Below, piece by piece: positions 23,809 to 39,251 of a stretch of 64,000 bases of DNA. Position numbers and translations under genes: made by a program. The first letter of the stretch is position 1, and each line of letters starts with the position of its first letter. The notes below the pieces were generated by a model. It saw nothing but the letters and a program-made list of their open reading frames with translations. It was not told the origin of the DNA and did not search any database. This DNA is from Xiphias gladius (lineage: Eukaryota > Chordata > Actinopteri > Istiophoriformes > Xiphiidae): assembly GCF_016859285.1 (NCBI RefSeq), contig NW_024401805.1, positions 5,001 to 69,000 of the forward strand, read 5' to 3'.

Positions 23809-24295
23809 GAGAGAGTGCGAGAGACCATACATTTTATGTGATCATGTCTGAAGACGATGTCTTCTTCGGCCAGCCAAGCCCACTTCTGATTGATGGGACC
23901 AATTAGCACTTTGAACATTTCTGATTGATCGATATGAGCTGATGACATTGTTATTTGTATGTTATTTTATTGATCAGTTTGTTCACAGACTGGGTGCCCA
24001 GACACCACCTGACCTCTGACCTTTGGGTTTTTGTTTTCACATCTGCTGCACATTCTTTGGCCTGTTGGCTGTGTCACTAAACTCCATTCAAAAATTTGGC
24101 AACTGAAAGTATCTTGACTGGTAAAAGTCAACAGGTGATGGAGCAGTATGTTCTACAAACACAAAACTCGTCCGTTCTGATCTGGTGCAAACAGATACAA
24201 AATGACAACAGCAAGCTGATCTGGAGTCTGTCTGGTTAAACTGAGATTGAACAATCTCAAAACGAGAAACACTCCGCAGCTGTTCTTGAGCTTTT

Positions 24296-24381
24296 CACCG
24301 CATCACACAATCTTCCTCAGCCGACCTCCATGATAATGGGGGAACTCCATCTACTGAGGAAGATCATGTGGTGTGACTGAA
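24296..24381. repeat. Imperfect hairpin in fmnl2 3' UTR
   Basis: GCATCACACAATCTTCCTCAG is followed about 35 bases later by its near reverse complement CTGAGGAAGATCATGTGGTG. It could be a small transposon remnant or a structured UTR element. Confidence 0.6.
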
Positions 24382-25779
24382 AGTCTGGTTAGAGTTTAGT
24401 TCCACTCAAGCTACCTGAAACTGGTTCAAAGATCAAGTAGTTCCAGACTCCAAAACAATCTAATCTACAAATGATTGAAAAACTACAGAAACTTTTTCCT
24501 TGACCAAAGTGGAAAAGACCCTGAGGTCGAGGAAAGATGTCAAGGAGAATCTGTACACTTTCCTAAAAGAAGAGAAACTTGATGTTAGTGTCCAAACCGT
24601 GCCTCTTTTTTTTTTTTTTTTTTTTTAAATAACCGTGGGCTGGTTAAAGTTCTCTCTGGAGTTTTTCAACACAGGTCGTGCTGTAGAGCAGCATTCTGAT
24701 GAGATCGTATTAGTTGAGACGGACACACATACAGGCCTTTTTAAGGAACATATGACGACGGTTGATAATAACTAAAAGTCACAGCTAAATCGGATCACAT
24801 GAAGATTGAAAACTTTATAGAAAAGTACTGGGTCACTTTTTTTAATAAAACGTAAAAAGGCAAAAGTTTCCAGTAAGTTTCCTGATATTCTTGATTCATG
24901 GGTCTGAAGGGTCAGAGCACCCATGTCCATTAGAAACCACACTCTGAGTGCTGGTTCTGGATCAGCAAGTCTGTGGTTGTTCTGGGTTCCTTCAGTCTGT
25001 GTCTTTAACTGGTTCTTGTACAGGGTTCTACTCCTTTCACTACATTGTGTTCTACTGTGTTCTAATGTATTTACTAGCCTTACCAGAGCCATGGATACAC
25101 AGAGTCTGGCAGCTTTCTGAACAGCCGTATTTATTAACATACATTATGAACAGGAAAAAGTGTTTGCAAAAAGCATTATTTTTCACACACACAAGAAAGG
25201 GTCAAACTGGCCTTGGGCGTCCATATCTTTGCCAAACTCAGTTTATCTGTGACTCTGACTCTCTCCAGTCCCTGTCCTGAACCTGACCCTCTCATTTCTG
25301 AACTGCTGCTGTTAGTCTGTTAGCTAGAACCAGAGCCACACCAGCAGAAACTTCAAAGCAGATTTTAAACATGTTATCCTGTAACATATGCGAATGAGAA
25401 ACTACGCACTACAAAAGGTTTTCTTGTTCTACACGTTACCTGAAGTTTAGCTGTGAGCTGCAGTCTGAAGTGACACACTATGGAGGGCACTGTAACAGAC
25501 CACAAAATGAGGAACCATTTTCAAATTACTGCCCAGTTTGACCAGTTTGTCTTTGTCGTACTGTTACGACCTCAGCAGCTTTACCTCCAAAATGAACACA
25601 CAGTCTGAAGTGATTAAACTGGAAGTGTTCATCACATTTACGTGTTTTAAGGGTTTTCGATAACTGAAAACAAACTGACCTGAACCACAGGTAACTGATG
25701 AAACTGTGGTAACATGACATCAGTCTGCTGGTGAGGCTCTGGTCAGGAGATACCTGTGAAAACATTACACGTACATTGA

Positions 25780-26240
25780 CAAAACCTGTATGGACCTGGA
25801 CACACCTGCAGAGGACCTGGAGAAACCTGGACAAGCCTCGACTGCAAGGGACAAATCTGGACAAACATGGACGTACCTGTAGAAATAAGGATTGACCCAG
25901 ACTGACAGGGTCATACCAGGACAAGTGTGGGCTAGTTTTTTAAATACCTCGACACACCTTCTCCAACCAGTAAAGGACCTGCACAGACCTGGACCAACAA
26001 GGACAAATCTGGACCTTAACCCCAATCTGCAGTGTTGAGCTCCAGATGGACAGACCTTTGTTTTCCTAAAGTGTTTTCATCCTGTGGGGTCCCTGTTTGC
26101 CTGTGCAGAGACGGACCTCATACTGAAACCTAGACAGACCTGGAAAGACATGGAAAAAATACACAACAAAGCCTATCAAACCTGGACAAAATGCACAGAA
26201 CTGAACCAGGAGGGACAAACCAGGACACGCTTGCACAGAT
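25780..26240. repeat. Degenerate ACCTGGACAAA minisatellite
   Basis: Roughly ten- to twenty-base units built on ACCTGGACA(A/C)AC recur many times, interrupted by unrelated sequence, in the probable fmnl2 3' UTR. Confidence 0.65.
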
Positions 26241-26528
26241 TTGTTGTGCTGTCTTGCAGTATTTCTGTCTTCTGGTGTCCCTGTTTGCCTGAGGAGAGTC
26301 TGGTCTCAAAATGAAGACAGTGAGTGATGTGTCCGGTCCCAGCAGCACCCCCTACCCCCCAGCCACCCCTGCTTCATTTCAGACCTTCGACCTTCATTTC
26401 AAGTCAAAATGAGACAAAAAAGTGAAACAGCACAAAGTTTTCTACGTGTACATACATTTTCTAGAAAGCTGTGTAGTGATAATCATACTGTTTAGTGTTT
26501 TTGGTGGTGATTCTGCACTTGGTGTGTA

Positions 26529-26534
26529 AATAAA
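26529..26534 (+). terminator. Poly(A) signal, probable fmnl2 3' end
   Basis: Canonical AATAAA in GTGTAAATAAAGCGCACC followed by a GT-rich stretch. It is the best-placed signal on this strand before the convergent rgn gene. Confidence 0.6.
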
Positions 26535-26759
26535 GCGCACCCTGTCCACATGAATTTGCTGTCTCTCACTTTAATACATTTGGCCTCAAAGTCACATTAA
26601 CTAATAAACTACATTACCCATAATCGTCAATGTCCAGCCTTGGCCGCAGGTTTTTAACCAGTCTGACGTTCAATTTTTATTTAATTTCACTAATTATACA
26701 AAGTCACAAGGAATATGCAAATATTCGTTGACTCTGGTTGTCTTTCAATGTCTTCATCA

Positions 26760-26765
26760 TTTATT
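26760..26765 (-). terminator. Candidate poly(A) signal for rgn
   Basis: AATAAA on the minus strand (TTTATT as written), about 195 bases past the rgn stop. Other AT-rich matches lie nearby, so the choice is uncertain. Confidence 0.35.
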
Positions 26766-26959
26766 TATTTAAAGGTATAAACTAAAAATATTTCCTCACA
26801 CTGAAAATCAATGAGCTAGAAATTAAATACACCTGAGCTACATATTAATATAAACTTAATATATGAAGTTATTGATTATGGATTGCTACAGTGTGCTAAC
26901 AGTTAATCAGCCTGCTGATTACTTCCTGCAGGTGATCTGTGCTGTGATTGGCTTGAGGA

Positions 26960-29946
<2,987 letters not shown>

Positions 29947-30039
29947 CACCTGTCTCTCTGGACAATCACTGAGCAGGATTCACCTCACTCACCTGTACCT
30001 CTGTTCCTACGAACACACCACGTTATATTATTACCAACT

Positions 30040-31090
30040 ACAAAAGTAGAATTTATAATATGAATTACTAAATAATACACTACATTAGGACTACACATTA
30101 TACAACATAATACATGATGAACACTGCATGTTACTAAATATTAATCTATATATTATATTATTACACATCACAGTACTATAAATATCACTGTATTAAATAC
30201 TTACCAAATTATACTAACACTTTATAATACTACACAGTACTCAACTACATATTGTGTTATTACACATTATAGTATTACACATACCCCTTGATAAAGTGCT
30301 ATACAATATGATGCACTATAAATATACCACACTGGCATCACGTGTGGCTCCACAGTACTAGCGTTATAATATTACACTGTATACGACATATTTCATATTA
30401 TGTAGCTAATATTATGCCACTACATGTAATATTATTACAAAGAGAAGTAAAATGTACAATACAAAATACTACATAATATCCTATACTAGAAGTAAAAAAT
30501 CATATATGATTACACAGTACTACAGAGTATAATACATGCATGCTGCACGTCATTAAATATTCAACTACTACATATGCTATTATTACATATTACAGTACTA
30601 CACATGCCACTCTATAACAAACCATATAGTACACAATATACGGTTCTAATACTTTATCTGACTACACAGTTGTACACTAAAAATAAATGTAAATTTACGT
30701 CCAATAGGTTCTATAAAACACAGAACTGTTACATGTTACACTACTACTACACTATTATGTCGTGGCTTGATATAATACCACAAATTACATTTTGCTGCAT
30801 CATAATACTACATGTAGAGAACGTGTACTGCATATTATACTGCTATATAGGTCTTATATAGAGTACTGTGGTTCTACATACTATAACATGGAGTACTGTA
30901 GTACATATTATACAACTGGAATGTGTGAATACAACACATTACAGTCCATTACACATAATAATGCTACACGTATTGAGCATGATTACAAAACATTATACTG
31001 CTATAAGTCGCATATAACGTAGTACTAAATGATACTATGATTTAAGTTTCTATATAAGGTAGCACTAACTGATACTACAGTGTTATTAAA
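30040..31090. repeat. Degenerate (TACTACA)-type AT-rich array
   Basis: About one kb in which short units resembling ACAGTACTA, CACTACAT and TATTACACAT recur without a fixed period. A smaller patch of similar composition lies at 3200-3340. Confidence 0.6.
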
Positions 31091-31690
31091 GTTTATTTAT
31101 CGATCTGCAGGATTCTGTTTGTTTATTAAATGGGTCAGGCAATGTTTAAACCGACTGAATATTTCAACACCTCTCTCTGTCCTCAGACTCCTTCAACAAT
31201 CAGTCACGTTTTGTTGCTGACTTGATCTTGGGCACTTCACAGACCTGCTGAAATCTAACTAGAGACTTTTTAGGAATCTAAATGTTGTTCTCCAAAATTC
31301 GGCACACAGATAACTCATGGAGCAGAGCTTCATCTTAGTAAAACATCAGCTTTTAGAAATATACCTATGATTTCTAACGTCACTTCCTGTGTCTGACCGT
31401 GCTGATTGTGCGAAATCAAAGTTTAACTGTAAGTGGAGCTAAAGTGCGGTTTGGTCTTTAAGACGGACTTAGTTACATCAACTCTAAAATGTTCACTTCC
31501 GCAAACATACAGGGGTGAACTCAAAGATGTTTTAATGGAGCGCGGGTTCTTGAAAGTTCGGCTGTGTACTTAAGCCGCTAGACTTTGGGTGCTTTAAAAA
31601 GGTTTATCACACATGTACAACTTGAGGTAATCCGGTTTAACCGTGTACTTTCGGTACAAATACACATTTTAAAACAATTTGAAAACCTAC

Positions 31691-31830
31691 CTGCTGCAGT
31701 AACTCTCACCCCGCAGTACTTCAATCTGAAGTATTTCTCGGTTTATTTGTAGTACTTTCACACGGAGACAAGTCTCTGCTGTTACCGTGCATCAGCTGAC
31801 AATATAACAGCTCCGCCCCTCCCAACCGGC
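31691..31830 (-). promoter_or_regulatory. Possible rgn promoter and 5' non-coding exon
   Basis: On the minus strand a GGGGCGGAGC box is followed by a TATATTG motif (31801-31806) and, about 110 bases on, a donor-like CAGCAG|GTAGGT at 31691. Just before the rgn ATG an acceptor-like AGAGACAG is present. This would fit a non-coding first exon. It is inferred from signals only. Confidence 0.3.
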
Positions 31831-33522
31831 CGACTTCGACTAAACGCACCGGACGGGATTAATGAAGTTGATCTGATTTATAATCAATAAACACTGATAA
31901 GGCAAATAAACTGCCACAGTCTTCAGTGAAGATCTGAAGATCAGACTTAAACACTGATTATAACGAATTATTTTTATAATCTATATATTTTTTAAACTTA
32001 TTGATTAAAGTTTAAGGACCACATATTGATTTATCATCATCAATAAAACTGGTTAACAACATACTTGTTTCAATAATTTACACAATGCAGTGACCTAAAG
32101 ACTGAAACTACCTTGCTACCTCTCTGTTGTGGAAGTTTATATTAACTACACAGCTCACTGTACTGTACAGAAGGTATAATATATGATTAAAGAATACTTA
32201 TGTTTATTCATAATTTTGTCAACACTCGTATTTACAAACCTCTTTTCCTCCACTGACCTTCGTGAATTATAAAATACTCACTAAACAGACTATTTTAATG
32301 TTTTAAATGTGTCTGTTGGATTTTTTTGAATGTCTTAACAGACAACTCCGAGGAAGTCCACAAGATGTGGCTTACAGATTTGGAAACAACAAGCTAAACC
32401 TTATACTGTGAATAAAGTTTCAAACTCAACAGTATTTCAAAGTTACAAACAGAAAAAAATATAAACAAGGAAGAAATGAAACCAAACAACAAGTAATATG
32501 AAACACCATATTAATAAAAATGTAATAACTGAAAATGATATTCATATAGTGCATTAGTAAAAACATCATCAGCTCACACTTGACCGTCACATGAAGTTTC
32601 CTTTAGCTTCTTCACAATAAAACATCTCGCTAGTTCGCTGGCACAAAGCTTCTAATGTGAAACAGCAGGAAATGTTGGTTAACATCAGCAGTAACTGAAC
32701 ACAGCTGTGATGCACCTGAACCAGTCAGTAAATAGTACAATGAAGTGATGAGAACAGGAACGTAGGACAAAACGTCAACTAAACCTCAGAGTTTCCACAT
32801 TGGTAAACAACCGGCTGTGATCCGGCTCTGATCCGGCTGTGTCACAGTTTCGGTGTCCACAATTAAAAAATTTAGAGGCAGAACGTCTGAGATATTTCTT
32901 GTTTTTAATTATTTTCTTGACAGGTTTATGCCCGTTTTACACAATTAAGTAAAAGAGAGATAACAGGACATGAGGGAGAGATGCAACAAAGGTCCTGGGT
33001 CATATTTCAAACCAGGGACAGAGTGGTTTATCATCGGTGGTTCAGCCACTAAACCACAGGAACAACCGCTGTTCTGTTTTTGACTAGTTACTGTTACTGA
33101 GCTCTGAGTGGACAGTCACTATTTGGAGGAGGGGTAGAGGTTTTTAGGTGCCAAGCCTGCCATGAAAACCATGTGGGATAGTGGAAAGTTCAAGAAGAGG
33201 CCACTGAAAAGGTTCAAGACTCAGTCCTGAAGGTCTGAAGGAGTCCATTTTAGGTGGACATAAAGCAACATGGGGTCGGGGGTCAGGGGTGGGGGTCACT
33301 TACTGAAGGACAGGAGTTCAAATAGAAACACAGTAGAAGAAAACAGCTGTAAGTCAGATCATCTGACTGATCAATAATCAATCAATACATTATATATCAT
33401 CTGACATCAATGCTCACGAAAAGAAAAAAAGGTTGCCATGGTAAGTCCTGTGGTATCAATCAGAAAGTGAACGGCTGATCACGTTTTGACAGCAGACCCG
33501 TACATACACTGTGGGGGGAGGA

Positions 33523-36500
33523 TCACTTTTTGGCAGCGGTGCATCTGGCTCGGTTCAGCCTGTCAATCAACAGCCGGTCAGACGCGGAGCATCTGGAAAG
33601 GACCACCCCCATCTCTGATTCACTCCTGCGCTCGATTGCAGCGTCCGCCGCCCCCTCCAGGTCACTGACAAGGAGAGGAGACGAAGAGTTACCTGAGTGG
33701 TCAGGGCTCACCTGTCTGATGATGTCACAGGTGTTCTGTCTTACCTGACAGCCAGGTGAGCTTTGACCTTCTGCTCAGGTGTCACCCTGGAAACGTACTT
33801 CTTGGCTTCGTACTTGTTGTTACACTTCATGCAAACTTCAACAAAAGCCTGAAGAAGAGACGGAGCTAAGACTAATGGGTAAATGTTTGTTCTAACTTTA
33901 TTTAAAATAACATTACACTAACCGTCCTAAAATCTTTATTTAAAATAGTGAGGTTAACAATGTTAATGAAGGGGTGGGTTTCGTCTTACTAGGTAGCCAA
34001 TAGGAGACTTCTTGCTCTTAGAAAACTTCTCTAACTCCTCCCACTCTTCCTTCTCTGCCAGAGACTTCAGCTTTAACCACCAATACCTGCACAGGTGAGA
34101 CAGACAGGTAAGAGAGAGAGACAGACAGGTAGCAGAGATTATAGCAGAGGTATCTGTGATATCACCTCCTGAGTGTCTTACCTTTTGTCAGGTACTCTAA
34201 AGTCTCTGTAAAGTTGTTCTGCCTGTTTGTTAAGTCCTAACGCCAACAGAGCCTCCATGGTCGCCTGTAGACGGGACACACAGGAGGTGACATCACAAGG
34301 CATGCAGTGACTACATCCTGTACCTGTTTTTAATTGGTCACATTTAATTAAAAAATTACCCCAAACTTTACGAGAAAATATTAACTGTTTGTACTGCAGT
34401 AGGAATAAAATTATTTCAGAATGAATACCGCACCCATTAATCTACTGCCTGTTGATACAGCGCCAGTAGCCCCACCACTTTATATACCTGTAGAGACAGT
34501 CCCAGCAGCCCCGCCCCCTTCTCGTCATCCAGTTTTCGTTGAAAACGAAGGAGACGCATCTCATCCTCTGTGGCCTGAAGACAAAATATTTTAATTAAAA
34601 CTGAATAATGGAGGTTAAAATGAGGTCCATCAGCTGTCTGTTAATTCAACCTGCAGTGCAGAATGTTGGTCTCCCCCTTCTGGCAGTGAGAGTAATTACA
34701 CAAACATTGTCAAAGAGAAATTTCCACAGTTCAAAGACAATAATTCATTATTTAGGTTGAATAAATATAATAGCTACATAGCCTAGTCCAAATATTTTAC
34801 AAAAGCCAACCAAGATCAGTAAGGCGACATCTGTGTCTGCGCTCAGTCCCTTCTCTTCTTTCAGCGCTCTCCAACGGAGAAAAGCCAAACCAATGGGAAT
34901 CCGAGTTTGTCCTCAATGTTGATCGCTTCTTTTTTAAGCTGTAACAGTGACACTCCTGCTTTAAACTCTACTACTACCAAACTACTTGCCTGTCAGAGAC
35001 AATATACACAAAGACTCACCTCTGTCTTTATGAACAGTAAATAGAGTGCACTTTACAGTATGTTTCCAAATATCAAAATGAGACTGATGATGGCTCTTTG
35101 TGTATAAAACCATCTTTGATTGCGGGTCAGTACAATAGAAACCACCAGTCAGAGAAAACATTTACCAGACAACAGTTTGTTTTATAGATTTATGAACCTA
35201 CATAATTATCATGAACTAACAGCTGATTGAATTTGATTAAACATTCATTAACATTATTTTAAAAACAGCATGTTCTCCATACATACTAACTGAATACAGT
35301 ATATACTAAACTAAAAGTAACTAGTTTTGCAGCTAGTAAACAAGCAAACAAACAAAAAATCCAGCCCTTTTAATACTAAATACTGCTGATTTTTTATTTT
35401 AACTTTTTAATTTAACAGATTTTAATGAAATGATTAATTTGTGTTACCTTTGCAGCAAACTCGTTCTTGGCCTTGTTGTATTCATCAACAGCACTCTGCA
35501 GGAGAGACACACGGCTCTCTAGCCTCTACAGAGAGACAGACATGCAATAATCACACTGGTTAGATAGTTTGGAGTGGAGAGTATGAAGCATTAAATGATC
35601 ATGTAAGAACCACACAGTAAACACTAATGCTCAACCAGCCAAACTGATCCTAGATCAGTGGTTCTCTGACTTGGCTGTTGAACATGACCCGGGATTTGAA
35701 GGAACTGACTGATGAAGCAACAGTAACTCTGATGAGGTTTGAACATTCAGGTTTGTAAGATTTAGACAGAAGAACCTGTTCTGACAGAAGAAATTAAAAA
35801 CACGATGCTCGTTGATCGAACACATCACAAATCAAATATGACAAAGCTTCTGACAAAATTTGTGTGCATTTATATGTAAACAGGTTTGTCTATATCATTT
35901 TATAATTATCTGTGAGAAAACATCAGTCTTGTTTTTATGATAATTTAAAAAAGATTATATGGACTTATTTGTTAAAAAAAACAAAACAATATTTTGATAT
36001 TGTTGGTTCTTTATCATTCTATACCCCATGATGAACTCTTACATCATTAATCTTTCAGATATATCTACCCCCTACTCCGAGGAGTATCTTCAGAACTAAA
36101 GAAGCCTCCTGGATGAGAGATGAAATGTCTTCACGTATCTACAACCAAGTCAAGTTGCCCTTGATTCAAATAATGTCCTGCACTGGTCCACTGTCTGGCA
36201 GTAATTAATGTTTCCTCAGTAAGTAACAGTAACCACAGTTAGTGTTAGTTGTTCGATGTTAACCTGTTGTTACCTTTTCTCTGTAACTGGCAGTAACATA
36301 GTAGTTGGCAAGCTCCTGATGATCATCGTCTTGGTTATAAAGATCCTTCAGAGTGTCCTGTTCCTGCAGCTTACAGAACTGACAACACAGAATAAACCAC
36401 AGGCTGATCACTGCGTTCGTCTGGTCTGTTAGAAAAACTCACTGAATACAGGTGAAGACACCAGTAAGCCACCAGTAAATCGCCAGTAAACCATCAGTAA

Positions 36501-39251
36501 ATCACTAATCCAGAAGTCAAACCACTGACAGATATCGATAAACCAGATTAAAGCAGAGGAAGGTACAGATTGATGAAGATGACAGTGTGCACCTGTCTGT
36601 AGAGGCTCAGAGCAACCGGTTGGTTCCTCAGAGTCATAAAAAAATCTCCTCTGTTCATCTCATTCTTCAGGTAACTGACGACTGTGTACACTGAAAACAC
36701 AGGACAGGTAGATCCATCAGTAACATCATCTGCCTGTCAGACAGGTAGGGGGCGGGGCTAATAGAAACTCACCCAGGTCAGTATCTCCACTCTCGACAGC
36801 TTTACTTAGAGCCAGCTGACTCCTCTTCATCTTCAGCAACAGAGGAACCTGTTCTCCTGACCGGGCCTCGAAATCCAACAACTGGCACACAGAGATAATA
36901 GATTAAATGTACTGTGATATCTAAATAAAAATAATTTAATATCTCAAACAAAATACTGTGACATCTAAAATAAAACACTGTAATATCTAAAAAAAAAAAA
37001 AAAAAAAAAAAGGCTAATATAAAAAATAAAAATACTTTAATATCTGAAACAGGACTGGGTCAATAGTTAGTCTTGTGGCTGGACTGCGTATGGTCACTGT
37101 GCAAAATTGAGGATGTAGTTGAAAACTGTTGTGGAATCGCTGTAAACAAATACTTTCAATGGAATGTAGCTAAAGCCCGCTGGAAAAGTTGCTAAACGTC
37201 GCTTGATGACATAATACGCTAATTAGCATAATCATGATGTCATGGCGTTGTATTTGCACTACGCATTGTCTCAGCTGGTTTCAGCCCTTTATCTGTTCCC
37301 TTCTCTACTATCTGTGTTAACACATACAATCAAGCTGTTCTTATTTACATGTTGTTCTGTTTCTGTTGTCAGAAAACGGAACAAGTATGAAAAAGTGACT
37401 TAAACCCGGCCCATTAAGACGACATGTTAACCAGCAGTCACTTCGAAGCCATTTCCAAGCTGCTGCTCTGCTAAAATCCTGATTTTATAACTGCAACATC
37501 ATCTGACAAAAATCATCATACACATAAGTTAAAGACAACTGCTTTGCTGTGATTTTAGTTATATTTACCTGTAAAATTATCATTCAAAGAGAAAGTTAGA
37601 AGCTCATTCATGTCTGTGTCAGCTGCCGTGTGGTCAATGGACTGAGACGCATAGAGAGGTGTGCCTGCGGAGGGAAAGCCCAACCTCGTCTGTGGGGCAA
37701 CACTGACGACTCTCTTCTATGGAAACTAGCTAAAGTTTTTTTAGGAGAGTCACTAGATTTCTCGCTAGGTGCTTGTTTGAAAAAAAATTGTTGCTAAAAG
37801 GTGTCTGAAAAGTCAGTAAATCTAGTTGGCAACACCACCTGTAAACGACCCCCCAATGATGTAATAGAAACTGTTTGTGTCAATTCATTTTGAAAAAGCA
37901 ACGGCCGATGGGGAAACACCAACACTCGGCTGGCCAACCAATTGTGTAACTTCATCATGAACTCAAATCAACCACTTATTCCCTCACTCAGTTAGGGACA
38001 TTCGGGGGTGTAGCGACGGACCATGGCCGGTCCAGCCAATAAAACACTTATATCTAAAAAAAAAATACTTTAATATCTACAATAATAGTCAGTTATTAAA
38101 GTAACAAATAGCCTCTTAGACTAACAACCGACAAAGTGTGTCAGTCGTTGGACAACATGAAAACAGGAAGATTCTGAATGAAGTTCTGCAGCCTCTTTTT
38201 CCTCTGGTTTCTAGGTGGATTTCTGGGCCTTTATTCTGGGGGGGCATCAGAGATCATGATATCCTAACAAAGTGGAAGTCACACTGAATCATAGCAACAT
38301 GTGTTTCATGTTAAGTTATGACTCAGTCAGGAGTTAGTTCTCTGAGGAGGAGGAGGACAATTTTTTCACTGTTTTTAAGTGCTTTGTTTATAAAACTCAA
38401 AAGTTACCTTGATGGCGAGCTCAGTGCGTCCACATTCATAAGCTTTAGCTGCAATGTGAGAGTACGAAACGCCAGGTGAGTCTCCCACCTTCATACACAC
38501 CGCTCGAGCTATGGCCTCATCTGATAGGTCCTTCTGCTGCACCTGGACACAGCGACAAATTGATTAAACAGGTGAGTGTTAAAAACAAAGGATTAGTATA
38601 AAACAATTTATTCTGAAGGTATATACGAAATTGTTTTTTTTATTTTTTTTTTAAACTGACTCATATTGATACAGAGGAGGTGGGGGAGTCAGGTGAGGCA
38701 GGTGAGGATCAGGTTACCTTGCATGAAGCCCAATGTTTGAGGACTCTACTGACTCCTTGATAATCAGGAATCTTCAAGTAACGACAGATTTCTATCGCTA
38801 AAGGATAAAACTGTCGATACACCAACCTGAGAGAAACAGACAAGTACAGAAAGAGACACAGGTGAGAGGTCTGTCCGACGGGTACAGAAAGACAGGTGAT
38901 GGAGACAGACAGGTTGGATGGGTTGACTCACCTGTCTATCAGCACCTGTAGAGTCATCTGTTTGAATCTGAGGTCAGAAGTCAAGGAGTTTGTCACTATG
39001 GTAAGGGAGTCGACATGGTGTGTTTCTTCTGTGATTCTACTGAAAACTGTTTAGTTAAGAGCCTACTCCTTAAACCGAGGAAAACTACATCTCCCATGAT
39101 GTCCCTGTCCTGTGTGAGGATACTGCGTGTGTGTGAGTGGCAGACCCACAGTGTTCTCTCTGACGGCGTTCAGGACTCGGAGTTCTCTGCAGGTTGACAC
39201 AAACTGATCCGGACTGAAGTCAGTCAGGAAACACTTCCCAAAGGATGCTGC
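33523..39251 (-). CDS. vps16: vps16 exons 12-24: C-terminal alpha-solenoid (VPS33-binding) half
   Basis: Exons: 39251-39124, 38967-38932, 38826-38718, 38542-38408, 36881-36773, 36690-36593, 36378-36274, 35525-35448, 34574-34488, 34264-34182, 34086-33990, 33848-33745, 33664-33523. Landmarks: [162 protein letters not shown] and [20 protein letters not shown]. Exon 13 is only 36 bases. This half binds VPS33 in the family. Confidence 0.94.

Larger units (their letters stand above)
23809..26959 (+). other. fmnl2 3' UTR and convergent fmnl2/rgn gap
   Basis: No coding sequence is supported between the fmnl2 stop and the rgn stop. The stretch contains an imperfect hairpin near 24296-24381, an A/T-biased stretch with a 22-base T run near 24606, a degenerate CCTGGACAAA array (25780-26240) and a poly(A) signal at 26529. 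A 3' UTR of about 2.7 kb is therefore likely. Confidence 0.55.
29950..33522. other. Intergenic rgn-vps16 region
   Basis: No coding sequence is supported. Bases 30040-31090 are AT-rich with a pervasive ACTACA/TATTACA-type degenerate repetition. Bases 31690-31860 are the most promoter-like (GC-rich CCGCCCC, TATA-like motif on the minus strand). Bases 31860-33480 show no recognisable element. Confidence 0.5.

Noticed and set aside
30574-31022. Tyr/Thr/Cys-rich ORFs in the rgn-vps16 gap
   Set aside because: Products of the AT-rich TACTACA-type degenerate array, with no domain or splice context.
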